From contig CM075104.1 in assembly GCA_037576195.1 (NCBI GenBank), positions 26,304,211-26,368,210 on the forward strand: a stretch of DNA of 64,000 nucleotides, written 5' to 3'. The notes under the pieces are model-generated. The model was not told where the DNA came from. It saw nothing but the letters and a program-made list of their open reading frames with translations, and did not search any database. The stretch is from Phytoseiulus persimilis (taxonomy: Eukaryota; Arthropoda; Arachnida; Mesostigmata; Phytoseiidae). Position 1 is the first letter of the stretch. Each line of letters opens with the position of its first letter. Shown here piece after piece: positions 10,621-22,352 of this stretch. The translations under genes were made by a program, and so were the position numbers.

Positions 10621-13500
10621 ACCATCTTAAGACCCGAGCCCACCGCCCGCCATGGGATTTGCGAGGCGATAGGGAGTGTTACTGAAGCAATACGGAAAGG
10701 TGATCCCGGGACACTTCTGAGGGCTGGCTGAGAGGTTCATCCGGAAAACAAAGTACCTCAGGACGAGCGGTACCAGCCCGGACTGCCGAGAGGGAGGGGG
10801 ACTGATGATGAGATCCAATGTCGGCAGAGCTCGCGTTCCATCACCAAATCCCGAGCACACTGCGTGCCAACTAACAACGGTACGGCGACGCGCGCCTCGA
10901 AGACAATCAACGATTCCTGTTTGTTTCCCGCTTAGTAATAGAAGGGTTCCTTGAAAGACGACATACCTTTGGTGTCGAGGAGCGTGGTGGCAGACACCTT
11001 CCGGTCAAGGAGTAGAGCAACAACAGACAGCCAAACGGTTGAAAAAGTATCGGCCCTCATCGTGCCGGTTCTCTTCGCGCGGTAGGGTAAAACTTATCCG
11101 AGATCAACAGAGACGACTGCATGCCGCCAACACTGACGATGACAAAGCTTGCCGACAGCCACAAATCAGTTCCAACCCGTTGCACTTCCCACGAACTAGG
11201 GAAACCTCTAACGTCGAGATTCCAGCTCCACAGCACTCCTCCAGGAGGCTTCGAAATTCGTCATCGGAACCTATAGAGGACGAACGATGCTGATCGCGTG
11301 TCTCCGGTAAGAGAAGCGCATCTCTCCAGCGGCTCCTCTCACACGAACAGTCGCTGGCGGATAACCGAAATGCACGGCGTCAAAAGTTCGGTTTCTTCTA
11401 GGATAAACTCGCCATGAGAGCGCGGTCCTCAGGCCCCGGGAAAGGGTCTCGCCCTCTCCCCATGGATGCCCTCCTCCCCCTCCTCTTCGCGCACCGCTGG
11501 CGAACTTTGTGATCTTTCGCGAAATTTCCCAGAGCTATTTCTCACAAACTCCGTCTGCTCCGCCAAGTCCAGAATATTTTCGTCGCTAATTCCCATCTCC
11601 ACGCTAGATACTCGAGATCTGACAGGGCCGATCGAACCGCGGCCGCCTAGAAGCTTTGTTCGTCTTCCGAGCTGGAGCAGCTGGATTTCCTGAGAGACAG
11701 TCACGTCGAGAACGATGTATGTAGTCCTAATCCTGAACGAATGCCCGGGCCCCGCGTCTACTCGAACGGGGACACGTTCAAACATGTGTTGGTCGTAACA
11801 GTCACAAAGTGTTTGAGCCGTGGTGGCTCGTCTGTCGAGACGCGGCACCGATCCTGTGAACATTTTTCTTGTTCAGTCGGCGGAAAACATTACAGTCTGT
11901 TTTAGCTGTTCTTCCTTCCCTGGTGGGAGATTTCTCCCACCGGTAGCTGAGAGGAACGGTCCTGCAGACGGCGGCCCGACGCAGCGGCGGCGCAAAGTTC
12001 AGCTCAAGCGAGCTTAGGAAGCACCGCTGGAGAGAGTGACATATTTCCAAAGGATTGGTGCGGCTCTGAGCACTATTATCTCAGCGGTGACACGTGGAGC
12101 TTCCGCCGTTCTCAGTGTTTCCGACGCAAAACGGAGCATGAATGTCCTGGACACGAGAATTCCTCTACGTCTAAAAACTCGTAGGAATTCCTGGGAACGG
12201 AAGGGCCCCACTAAAAACTAGACCTCAACAGGGGCGGGGGAGCCGGGGGCATCCAAGCTGGTACTCCACCAGCATCTCATCATCCGGTTTAACCGTTCGT
12301 CAAGCACCGGAAGACTGTGCTCAACAAGCGCGGGAGCTACGGTATTCATTGGAGTGCAGGATTTTCCTAATCGCTGACGGGTCACGCACCCAGGAGGGAT
12401 GCTTTGATCCGGATTCATTCATATCGTGACGGTGTGCTCTCCTCGGTTGGATCTCGCTTCCATCCGACCCAGAGCCCCGACCAAAACAATACTCCCTCGC
12501 GGAGACGACGGCACTCGGGCGACCGAGCGAACCGACGGCTGGACGAATCAACGGATGGACTCTGCTCTCGACTCACCGGTCTGTCGGTCGGGTCTGCCGT
12601 GCTGCTGGTAGGTGGCCGGGACGCTTGGAAGCCTTTCTTCGCGTTGTGATTAGGTGGAGAGCAAGGCACAGCAGGATTAAGAGAGGACGCATCCGGTCCA
12701 TTCTGTCTTCTTAGAGAGATCTATGTGATCCGACCATCGATCACTAGCGCAGCGTACTCCCAAGATACTTGCACGTACACTCTCATACACTGGCGGGCCA
12801 ATGAGCCGCCAACTCGGCTCAAACAGATGCGTATACCTGCACTTTCACACTCGTTCCCATATCTCATGTGCGCGAGCGCAGGCGGAAGGGCCGACAAATG
12901 TATTGAGTGGAGTGATTCGATGGATCGAGGTAAAGCACGTGTTTGTCTTCGTGATGGATGGCACAATCTGTTCCCGCGGTACTGACAACACTGGAAAACG
13001 CGATAAATCGATAGCGGGGCCAGACGAGAATCCGCGGCCGAAGGCTCGCTCACCTTGGCATCTTTTGCGTAAATCTCACCGAAGAGTACCACAAACATCT
13101 TCCTGCGTGCAATCGACTCATCGGGAAGATTCGTGTTTCCGCTCCAGAAATTTTCCCGCGAACGGCTAATTTGTGAATGAACTCGGCTGTTAACTCCAGC
13201 GCCCCCACTTTCCCTCGAAACGCCCCGTGCTTCAATGAATGAACAGGGTTTCTCGGTAGGAACTCTCATTCTGTGCATATCTTCCGTTCCAGTTGTGTGG
13301 AACCGGGTTGGACTTTCCATGAGTTCCACAGAACCGAACCAATGATTGTTGACGACAAAATCAAGAGGCTCCAACTGATCCGAAACCCTCACTCAATTCG
13401 ATTCCGATCGATCGACACTTCCGAATCAGAAGCAGCGAGCCAAAGTAACACGATTGCATGGCAGTGCTAGATGCCCGTTCGAGAACCTAGCGAACACTCC
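10621..13500. other. Gene-poor stretch, one hairpin
   Basis: Apart from the stem-loop at 11.92 kb I see nothing that stands out. Frames up to 223 codons (minus, 12721-13392) overlap frames on the other strand and show no family features. Confidence 0.4.
11920..11943 (+). repeat. Perfect hairpin directly before an A-box-like motif
   Basis: GGTGGGAG (11922-11929) and CTCCCACC (11934-11941) are exact reverse complements with a four-base loop. The stem can be extended by a G-T and a C-G pair. The sequence immediately after it, TAGCTGAGAGG (from about 11944), fits a tRNA A box, as at the 7.8 kb hairpin. A weak B-box-like AGTTCAGCTCA follows about 40 bases later. Confidence 0.5.
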
Positions 13501-13660
13501 GAGGGAGTTTTTCCTAATTTTCTGTTCTCTCCACTTCAGGGTATCTCATCCGTCGTGCGGCTCGACTGCTCATTCGTGGGTCGGTCGCTCCGTCTGTCCG
13601 CGGCTGTCGTCGTTATCGTCCTTTAAATTCAGTCAAGTTTTTCTTCTTTTTTAGGGGTCA
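13500..13660 (+). other. Two strong splice-acceptor-like sites
   Basis: Two long pyrimidine tracts end in AG: one ending CAG at 13539 and one ending TAG at 13654. Both are near-ideal 3' splice sites by inspection. The short stretch between them reads 28 codons in one frame with a hydrophobic end and then a stop, and after the second site all readings stop soon. No good donor lies between them. They may be competing acceptors of one exon, or fortuitous. Confidence 0.25.
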
Positions 13661-13918
13661 TTTACGGCGTCTGGACGCGACTGGTTGTCTGTCATAAATA
13701 AGAGATGGCCTCAGTTCCTTCCGTCCGAGTTGGGTCCACCCACGCCCTCCGTCGTTTTTAGAGGCTGCAGTCGGGTGGGTGGCAGGCAAGAGAGGGGGTG
13801 GGGGAGGAGGGCGAAGCCCCCGCCTGCCTCTCGTTTGCCGGCTACCCCGCTGTCGGGACGGAGAGTTCCCTCCGCGGGAGAAGAAGGCGGAACAGCCCTG
13901 AACGAGTGATTTTACTAC

Positions 13919-13995
13919 TCGTCGTGGTCGTCGTCGTCGTTGTTGTCATATCGTCGTTGCTGCGGCTGCCGCCGTCATATCGTCGTCATCGTCAA
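13919..13995. repeat. Imperfect (GTC/GTT)n trinucleotide array
   Basis: About 75 bases dominated by GTC with GTT, CAT and GCC variants. Read on the plus strand it gives Val/Ser runs and on the minus strand Asp/Asn/Thr runs. It is a decayed trinucleotide microsatellite, with no flanking coding evidence. Confidence 0.7.
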
Positions 13996-13996
13996 C

Positions 13997-16900
13997 AACA
14001 TAACCGAGGAGGATACTCAACTTCACTACTCAACTACTCAACGCAAGCAGCCACGTATTGGGCGGAATAGAGAACGACGCACAAGACGACAGAACACTCT
14101 GGCTCGTCACCTAGCCTCTTGTACTTTCGAGAACAGTTCGAACGGCGAATCGCGGGTGCGGTCGCCGAGGACAGGTTTGGCGATCGCAGCGCAACGGAAC
14201 GCGGCTCGCCGGCGATGCGTGCTCCCGATTCCAACCTGCCCCAAGATGTCGCTCCATCATCCCCGACTGGACATGGTCAACAGCAGCCGATTCGAATACA
14301 AACGTTCCGTTGGAACAGAGTGAGTTCTTTGAAGCATGCGCAGCTCACTTGAACACGCTCGGCTCGGGCCCAAGAGATATTCATCAGCGGCAGACAAGTT
14401 CGCTGAGCTCAGAAAACACTAATCTTCACGAGCTCTTGAGATTCTTGTTGCCGATTCCGGGAGCGGGCTTTTCTGAATTCCTCCGCTACACGCGGACATC
14501 CTTACGAGGGAGTTTCTTTGAGCGGTCCGTGCTTACCAAAGTCACCTCAATGTTCCGCAGTTCGTTCGTTAGCGGGACGGCGGAGAGAAACCTCGAACTC
14601 AGTGAACGTTCACGTTGCCACTGCAACCGGGTCAAACCGCAGAAAAATCTATCATCAGCGGAGAACCGCAGAGAAAGTCTTTTCAGAGCTGCAAATGAAT
14701 CCTCTGGAGAGAGATTCTTGCAACTTCAGAGTCTTTGCTCTCCGCTATGTACAAGAGGCAATTTGCCGTCCTAACTTCCTTCCATCGGTAGTTTCTTTCC
14801 CCTGCTCCTGAAACCAGCGGACGGATGAGCGGACGGACGGTCGGTCGGCCTCTTTCCTAATCCAAGATCATCCTACTTTTGTAGGTTTGAGGTGTGGCAT
14901 GGTCGCTCTGTCCCTTGGGAGTGTTGAAGCGATCGTATCTCGAACTTCTTTCAGACGGATCGCTCGGAGCAAATCGAGGATATTTTCAAAGTGAATGTCG
15001 AGTTCTGGAATTTGCTCGAGTGCCCAGGGGGGAAAACGGGAAGCGTAGAAACTCGGAGATATGTGGGCGTCGAGATAGACATGGAGACTAGAGATGGTCG
15101 GTGCTGCTTACCTGGTTTCCCTGTAAAGAGGAATGAGGACAAAGTTAGAAAAATAATCCATTGTGGATCTCGCTTCCCTCAGATTTGAGTTTTAGATCCG
15201 AAGAGGATATCGAAGCATCATGAGTCATGATATTTGCTCTTGCGGAATTCATCTCAGCTCAGATGATGCTGGACGCGTTGAGGAAATCTTCCATCGTGAT
15301 CTTTCCCCCCTCCTCGGTAGCCGAGGGGAATGACCTCGAGACGAAACCTGACGGAATGGGAGGTGAGGGGAGTGGTTCTCTGGAAGTGAGCGCAAAGCAA
15401 TCGCACGAGCGCCTTTAAGGTCTTCTCGAGCGCTCGTTGGCTGACTGACTGGCTGACTGTTTGCCGGCGTTCCTCTTCCATTGAGAGGGGAAGAGCAGGA
15501 AGAAAAGGACTTGGTGAGGCAAGCGAGAAAAATCACGCTGCATAAATTTACAGCGCGTTCGTCCTCCGTCTCCCAGGCGACAGGGCGCCGTTTGCGCAGG
15601 ACAACATGGAACGGCGGCGACAGAGCCAGCCATGAGCCGCATCCTTTCGTTGGAAGAAGAGTCTTCGAGCGGAATCGCAGCAGCTCCATTTTGAGCACAA
15701 ACCGCGAGCTAGACAGCGTTGGCTGCAAAACAACGTTGGCGGACCGGCTCGCCAGGTCCCTCATCCGCTCGCCTGCTTTCTCGTGGTGATGGTGTCGGCG
15801 ACGGCCGTGGTCATAGGCGCTCTTCTCGCTCAACCGAGCAAAGAAGGACCACAGGAACTCAATGTTGCAAAAGAGGACATTTTCTCCCAGCGCTCCTAAA
15901 ACACGTCGCGCGACCTCAAAACTTTTCCCACGACAACAATGACTTCGGGACGCATGTGAACTGCACAACTAGTTCTTCATCATTTCCTCTGCTATTCTCG
16001 GGTTTTCCAGGGAGCGGCTTGAGAGTGCGGAGTGTTACAGAAGGACCATGTCACCTCGTCGGCTGGAAGATCATGAGAGAGATCATCTGTGGCTCGACGT
16101 TCCACCCCGTCTTCCTCCGTTGTCGCGCCGTCAAGCGACAACAACGGCAAGCGGTTCTGAGACGAGATACCACCGGGTGGATAACTCTGTGCGGAGGAGA
16201 ACTTCCGGCGGCAATGCGGTCGCCTAAAAACCGGAACGGGATTTCGACTCAGTTGAGCAGTTCAAGGGGACTCAGAAGTTTCGAGGCGCACCGCACTGTA
16301 TCATGAGTGATTTTTCCCGTCATCACCACAATTACTGCGCGCGGCTGCTCGGAACGTGCGCGGACTTGTAGGCACGATTGAACGCGCTCGAACGTCGTTC
16401 GTTGATAGGGAGCCACGCGGCCGACCGATGACTGCGTGAATGATTCCCTCTGAGATTCCATCGCTCTCCGGAGAGAGTGGCTCGTCTTTCAGACTCAATA
16501 AAACTGTTGCAAAGTTCGCCCTCTCCAACCCTAATTTGGCGAGACGTCTAGAGTTTGTTGCCTGCCTGCTCCAATATCGGAGTTGCTCGCCATACCTGGC
16601 ATGCGCGCGCTCCCACATTCGCTCCATTTAATTACGATCCAGCCACCGAACAAACAGACAGCTCCTACAGCTGACGTCGGCAGCGATTCCTCGGGGCTGT
16701 CGCTGTCGATTAGTGTTCATCGTTCCTTTCCTGGGTAAATTCCGAATCTACGGCGCTCTGAGCTGGGCGTCATGCACTAACGCGGCCTCGCGTGCTTTCA
16801 TTGAGTTTCTCTCCTTCATGAACCCGGCTGCACGGAGGACTCCCCCGGTGCGAAATGTGATAACGCACGACGGACATCTGTCCGCGAGCTCTCGAGTCCG

Positions 16901-17690
16901 GAGGATGAAGCTAATCAACTGGCCGCGCCGCGGCCGTTGAACTCGGTCCAGACCACGGAGTGGAAACGTCCCGTTGATCCTCAGATTAGTTTGTCGTCTC
17001 TGCGTTCCTACATCACCGAGTTTTTCTCCACGATTGATTGTACCGGGGCCAGTCGAGCGCCGGAAATATGGAGGTCTCGAAACGCACGATCGACCTCATG
17101 TTTGCGGACCACGTGTGCCGACGTCGAATCGCGGGGTTTCAGCCACGGTCATTTGGCCGGAGAGATAATTTGATGAAGTCGCGCTGGCAGTGAGTAAGAG
17201 TCTCGGAACTGCGGCATGTTGCGTATGTACAGGAACACGACTTCATGCAACAGCCCGGCGGAATAGAACAACACTCTCCAGTTGCCTAATGGTGTTTGAG
17301 GGCGCATTTTTGTCCGAAGCAGTAGGGGTCGGGCGAGCGGCCAAAGCGAGTACATAGTAATCGTTTTGTAGAATATGACCATAAAACTCCGCGGAGGAAG
17401 AGGTTGCTCGGTCACTTTGCTTTGTTGCAATCTACTTAACGACACAGTGGACGAAACGGAGGAACGAGCGATGGACGAATGCGAGGACTGAACGAATGGT
17501 CGGCTGTAGGGTCGGGGCAGTCTGAGGGATCGCTCGACACGGAGACAATCGCAACAACGAGCCATATCGGCTTAATTGGGGCTCGTGTTCTCCGATGAGA
17601 CCGCGTGCAAACTCGCTCGGCTGCGACTCACCGCGGCTGCACAAACGCTCGTCTCCTCCGAGACACGGTCGCGAATCCGCGTGCAGTGAG
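13997..17690. other. Gene-poor stretch, nothing recognised
   Basis: The longest frame is 239 codons on the minus strand (15249-15968), Arg/Ser/His-rich with no domain. A short GGAC/GGTC array lies at 14818-14850. I see no RNA gene and no retroelement match. Confidence 0.4.
14818..14850. repeat. GGAC/GGTC tetranucleotide array
   Basis: Short compound array of GGAC and GGTC units. Confidence 0.75.
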
Positions 17691-17699
17691 GCCTTCACT

Positions 17700-20600
17700 C
17701 CCGCGGCCGGTCTCCTCTCGGAGCGAACAAGGATGTTCGGGCCCGCTTGGCGACTAGTTCGGATGAAGACATCTCTGGTAGCGAAGTTCTCAATCAGTCC
17801 CGATAACGATGGTTTCGATAAGTGGGACACGCACACCCCGCTCGGCGTGTGGTGCGACACGCAGGCGGGCTCTGCAAACGATTAATTCAAAATTTCACAT
17901 CCCGGACCGGAACGCGTTCCCGGGGAAACGATGATGAAGCCCGCGCAGATGATGACCGGGGAGAGGAGACGCTCCGACAAGCATGAGATGTGTTCACCTC
18001 CCACTTGTCGAAAATTTCAGAGGGATGTCCGGCGGTCCGCAATCGACGTCATTACATACGGCCAAGTTATTCAAATGACGGGTCTAAAAGGCTTCCTCGA
18101 GCCTCGAGTTCGGCTCCCTGGGAGAACTCTGTCGTTGGACACACTGCTGGGCCGGTTTTCAAAACCCAAGTGAGCGGCCGATCGTCGCCCCGTCACAACC
18201 TTCCATCTGACCTCTGGAGTTCCGGTTTCGCCTCGAGTCAAAAACCCACACACAACCGTCTGCACTTCTGGCGGACGCTGGCGTCATTCCTCGGTGATTA
18301 TCTGCTCTGAACTCAGTCCTTGATGGCGGACCGGGTCGGGCGGCGATCGAGCGATGAGCCTTCGTGACCTCGAGGCCTCGTTTGACTTCCGTCGAAGGAG
18401 CCGACTCGTCGAACGATTCTCTTCCCTCCGGTGATCAAACCATCAGCAGATTCCGAAGAGTTGACAGTCGTATTCCGGCGAGCATCGTTCCTCCGAGCGG
18501 TGCGAACGTCTTTTTCATCTCGAGTCTGCGGCGTACTCGCCTCAAATCGCTTACAGCCAGTCCAGCGATAAGCTGACGTGTCTGAGCCCCTTGTGAAAAA
18601 TTCCCCAGCGCAGGTACGTGTTTTCGAATTCCTCGGCCTTGGTTCCCCATTCAGCTCAGAGGTTTCGATCGATACTAAACTTTCGGTTTTGGGGGCCAGG
18701 TTTCGCTGTGTCATGAGTTTCGAGGACTTGACACTTTCGCTGACGCAACATCCGGTACTTCGTGACTTCCGAGCGGATTCGGCGAGGAAAGGAGCCCACG
18801 CGGTGGACGCAATGATCCCGCGAACTTGGAAGGAAACTTGGAAGTCCGCCGGAATCTCGTCGTTTCTCACGGACGCCGTTAGACTAGCAACGTTCACTTT
18901 CCACAACACTCACTGCGGAGCAGACTGCGCAGTTCTGTCGTTGTCGGAGCTGGTAAAACGAACTCCTGTGCTGGGCTGGCGCGACTTTTCTCACGAGACG
19001 ACTTTTCGTGAGAAGTGTTCCGACGAAGCGGTTGGTGCGAAGATATCGATGCCTCTCCGAGCCGAGTCCGAGCGAGAACGGATCTGTTTTTTCTTGCACC
19101 ATTATTGCGCATTCCCCCCTCAACGAGTGCGGTTCGAACGTTTCTCGCAGACGTCTAACGATCGGCTCCGAGTTGACTGCCAGTCCAGAGGATGAAATTC
19201 CCAAGTTCGGAGATCCCTCAACCGGATCTCGCTCTGAGGAAGCGGCGCCACGAGAGAAGAACTGCCTTGATCTCATCGCTTCGACATACTCGACGACGAG
19301 AAGACTTTGGGCCACTTTATTCCCTTGGAACGCTCGGCACCGCCTCTCGCAAGCGCTGACGGAGTACGGAGATTTTTGGAAGACTCGACTGATGAGCCAG
19401 AAGGAGAACTCAGAGGAAACGCCGATTACATCGGCGGCTCTCTCCTCGGAGCTCAAAGCTCCCGGACCGGCGGCGGCGGCGCCGGACTTTTTTCCGGCGA
19501 AGCTAAAATGTTTCTCCTCCCGCATCTCGCCCCTCTCTCTCCTTTTATTCGTCTCTGTCTCATCGATTCATTATAGGATTACGCGCGAGACTCGTTTGCA
19601 AATCACCGAAAACGACGCTATGGACAGACATTGAGTCTAAAAAACACGTTTTCCGAAGATCGTTCTCAAGTGATCTGAATCGGTTCGGATTCCATTCAGC
19701 TGACACCGAAGCAAAGCTTTCTGAAGCCCAGCAGCTCTTAGGGTTGAGACTTGCTCGATGTCGAGTTCCTTTCCGGCTCCGTCGTCTCTTCCACCATGTG
19801 CCCTTCAAAACTTTCCAGTCAGCATGGCAAGCTTCGTCAAGGCTGAAATGACAGCGGGAGCTCTTCCACGTCTGCCGAGGCGTGAGCCACGCCAGTCAGC
19901 CCGGGTCGAGAGGTCTCGGGACAACCTGGTCCAACCCAGTGCAGGGGATTCAAGCACCTGTCTCAGACTGCCGCGCAATTTCTCCCAAACTATCCATTCT
20001 GATCGTGAGTTCACTGATGTGAGCACTGAGTCATCGTTGAGAATCCCGAAGGCCATCTTCTAATGCTCGATGAGCTTCAATCGCAGTTCCTGGCCGACGG
20101 TGAGCGGGCGCGCAGCAAGCGGGGCGGGACGGGCACATCCCAGAGGCGTGAAAACCTCGTGCCAGACGTCCTATTCAGAGGCTCATGAGCCTATTCGTCC
20201 TGAGCTCCTCGTTTCTCCATTCCCGTCTGACTCCTCGTCGCCGCTGAACTGTGTGTTCGATTATGTTCGTTCGGTCGAGCTCGCAATGATGGCCTCCGGT
20301 CTCCGGAACGACTTCCTGTCCGCCACCCGACACGGTAGCCTACATATATCGCCGTAGTTGCCGGCGCCAGATGAGAGGGAACCGTCAGGGGGGCCGTTTC
20401 ATCCAAATTTGCATTCGCGCGTATTTTCTTTCCATCAAGTTCCGGCACCAATGCGTTGATGCAGGGAAAGCGTTCAGCCCCACACGCTCGGACAGGCTCC
20501 ATTTTCTAACTGGGCGGCTGGACGGCACAGAAGCCTCTCGGGTTGGACGAAGATTCTCTCTCGCTTCCCCACTCCTCTGGCAGAGGCTTCAGTTGATCTT

Positions 20601-21170
20601 CAAGGCGTGTGGTTGGGTCCTGAGGTTCTGCCGAGCGCTGAACCCCGTCATTCGCAGGAGTAGTTCACGAAAACCGATCGGAGATTCCATTCTGTCACGA
20701 CTTCTCCGAGTATATGTTGGATGCCCTCACCCGCTACGGACTATTTCTCCACAATGACGCGCAAGCCTCCCCCGAGGAACCTGAACATCTTGTCCGGGCG
20801 AACACGGTTTCGCTCCCTCACCGATTCCTGGCAGAAGGAGGACGCTTTCCTCGAGGTCTGATGTCAAGGGGGGCGATTTCCCCGAAAACTCTCTTGAAAG
20901 TCGGCTGACTCCGGGCATCAAACCCGTGACACGATCGCCGTCGGTATAAACCGCTTTGAATGGGAGACCTAACATCCGAGAGATAATTCCGATTTCATAG
21001 CGAGGAAATTTGATGTTGAGCACGTGTACATGTAACTGAACTCTTTCTTCCCTCGACGGTGTCTCGAGGGTACAAAATCCCGTTATTCCGCTGTTAGAGG
21101 AGGCGGCATCAAGAAGCATTCTAGTTTCCGCCCCGAGCGGCATCTCGTCCCTGGCGCAGCGAGCCACCTC
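17700..21170 (-). mobile_element. Decayed BEL/Pao-like LTR retrotransposon pol (relic)
   Basis: Short matches to a BEL/Pao pol occur on the minus strand in the expected order. The first is a protease-like LLDAASSNSGIT near 21.11 kb. Next come a V-F-x-x-x-G block near 20.15 kb and a reverse transcriptase catalytic-like NDDSVLTSV with paired Asp at 20035-20030. A tryptophan block (EWNPNRF) follows at 19.69 kb, then a LDSMS...FGDL block at 19.64-19.60 kb. An RNase H-like EKSRASP...LP...EL...LL block lies at 18.99-18.92 kb, and a weak integrase-like GPNILVRSE near 17.74 kb. The pieces are in different frames with stops between them, so this is a pseudogene at best. Spacing agrees roughly with family lengths. 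I saw no LTRs. Matches were made by eye over six frames, and a similar chance match exists on the other strand, so this may be spurious. Confidence 0.33.
18988..19014. repeat. 9-bp inverted repeat
   Basis: TTCTCACGA (18988-18996) and TCGTGAGAA (19006-19014) are exact reverse complements with a 9-base loop. It lies inside the RNase H-like block of the putative BEL/Pao relic. Confidence 0.6.
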
Positions 21171-22336
21171 AGTGCGCGTCCGCCGAGCTCTAAAAAAGAA
21201 GGAACCCGTGACGCTGCGACCGATTCCTCAGGACCCGTCCGATCTCCGCAAGGGAACGTTCTGGATTGGCTGCCGAGGGGGATTGGCGCAATCCTTTATA
21301 GGCTATCGGAGCTCATCATCGGATCCGACAGAACAATGTTCAGCAGAGCGTTCCAATTATTTGTTGCTGCGAGTCGACATTGTCACTGCTCGGCGAAAGA
21401 GGATCATTCCATGCTGGAATTATGGGCAATAACACTCTTCGGACAAGCGAGTTATCGATGTCCGTCATTCACCGGACGTTCGAGCAGGCGGCCGGGAATG
21501 AATCGACAACATTCGATCGAGCAGCATCTCCCGAAGCGCTGTCGCCACTCGTGTTCTCCATGGAATCAAGCAACCTTGTCGCCTGTGATCGTTCGCCCGT
21601 TCGACACGAACTCCCTGGCCACTGCATGAAACCGAAGCGAATCTGTCACCTAGCGTTATTCTACTGTATGCCTCTTGTCGACGGTTCCACTCTCCCCCCT
21701 CCGCCCCCCGACGAACGCAGCAATCAATTCTGTGCCGACCATTGGATGCCATCGCCGATCTAATTGAGACCGTTCCGTGTCATCCGTCGTAATCACGCGA
21801 GGAGTCACGGACGCCGAGCGGAGGCGAAGAGCCGCAGAACGTCGTGCGAAACGGATCCAACAAATACGCGACCGCCCAGCCCATCACGCTCCCAGGCAAC
21901 GCGCCCCGCAATGATTGAACTTTTTCGTTGGCAGGGTTTGTTCGATAGCTTCCCGGGACTTCTTGTCGAGGACCGTCCGACACCGACACCGCTTTCAATA
22001 ACACACGACCCAGGAGTCAGCTGGTCGGCATGATCGTGCAGCTAAGCGCGCTCCTTTAGCGAAAAGATCGGTTCTCAATTTGGCTGCGCTCAAAATTGAA
22101 TGACGAAAGCCCGTTTCCTCTTATGGCTTCTGCGCACGTTCCTCCTTCCGGCACTGGTTGCTGTGCAAAAAGTGCTCAAACTTCCCATCGGTTGGTTTTC
22201 TTTCGCCGTTTGGGCAAAGGTTTTCCCGCTCGCCAACGCGAAGCTGGCCAACTGTGCCAACCGAAAGCGGTCCTTCCTTCCTCCGCTAACCCACTTGTGC
22301 CTTCCATCGCTTCGTGCGGAATGGAATCGAATTAAA

Positions 22337-22352
22337 CCATATGGACATATGG
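22337..22352. promoter_or_regulatory. Palindromic CArG-box-like site
   Basis: CCATATGGACATATGG is a dyad of two 7-base arms around GA. The left half contains a perfect CC(A/T)6GG core, the binding consensus of SRF/MADS factors. There is no neighbouring promoter that I can identify, so function is unsupported. Confidence 0.3.

Noticed and set aside
15249..15968. Long minus frame of 239 codons (and similar ones at 40023-40766 and 12721-13392)
   Set aside because: Arg/Ser/Pro-rich, overlapped by frames on the other strand, no domain; expected by chance in GC-rich DNA.
20560..20757. Plus-strand reading with WQRLQLIFKACGWVLRF, similar to the linker after RNase H in BEL/Pao pol
   Set aside because: It is on the strand opposite to the collinear minus-strand matches and has no plus-strand partners in order, so I treat it as chance. 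It also shows how easily single matches arise.
20900..20990. Minus-strand GGGTTTGATGCCCGG as a further tRNA-like B box
   Set aside because: There is no convincing A box, and it lies within the putative protease-to-RT part of the BEL/Pao relic; one of the two readings must be chance.
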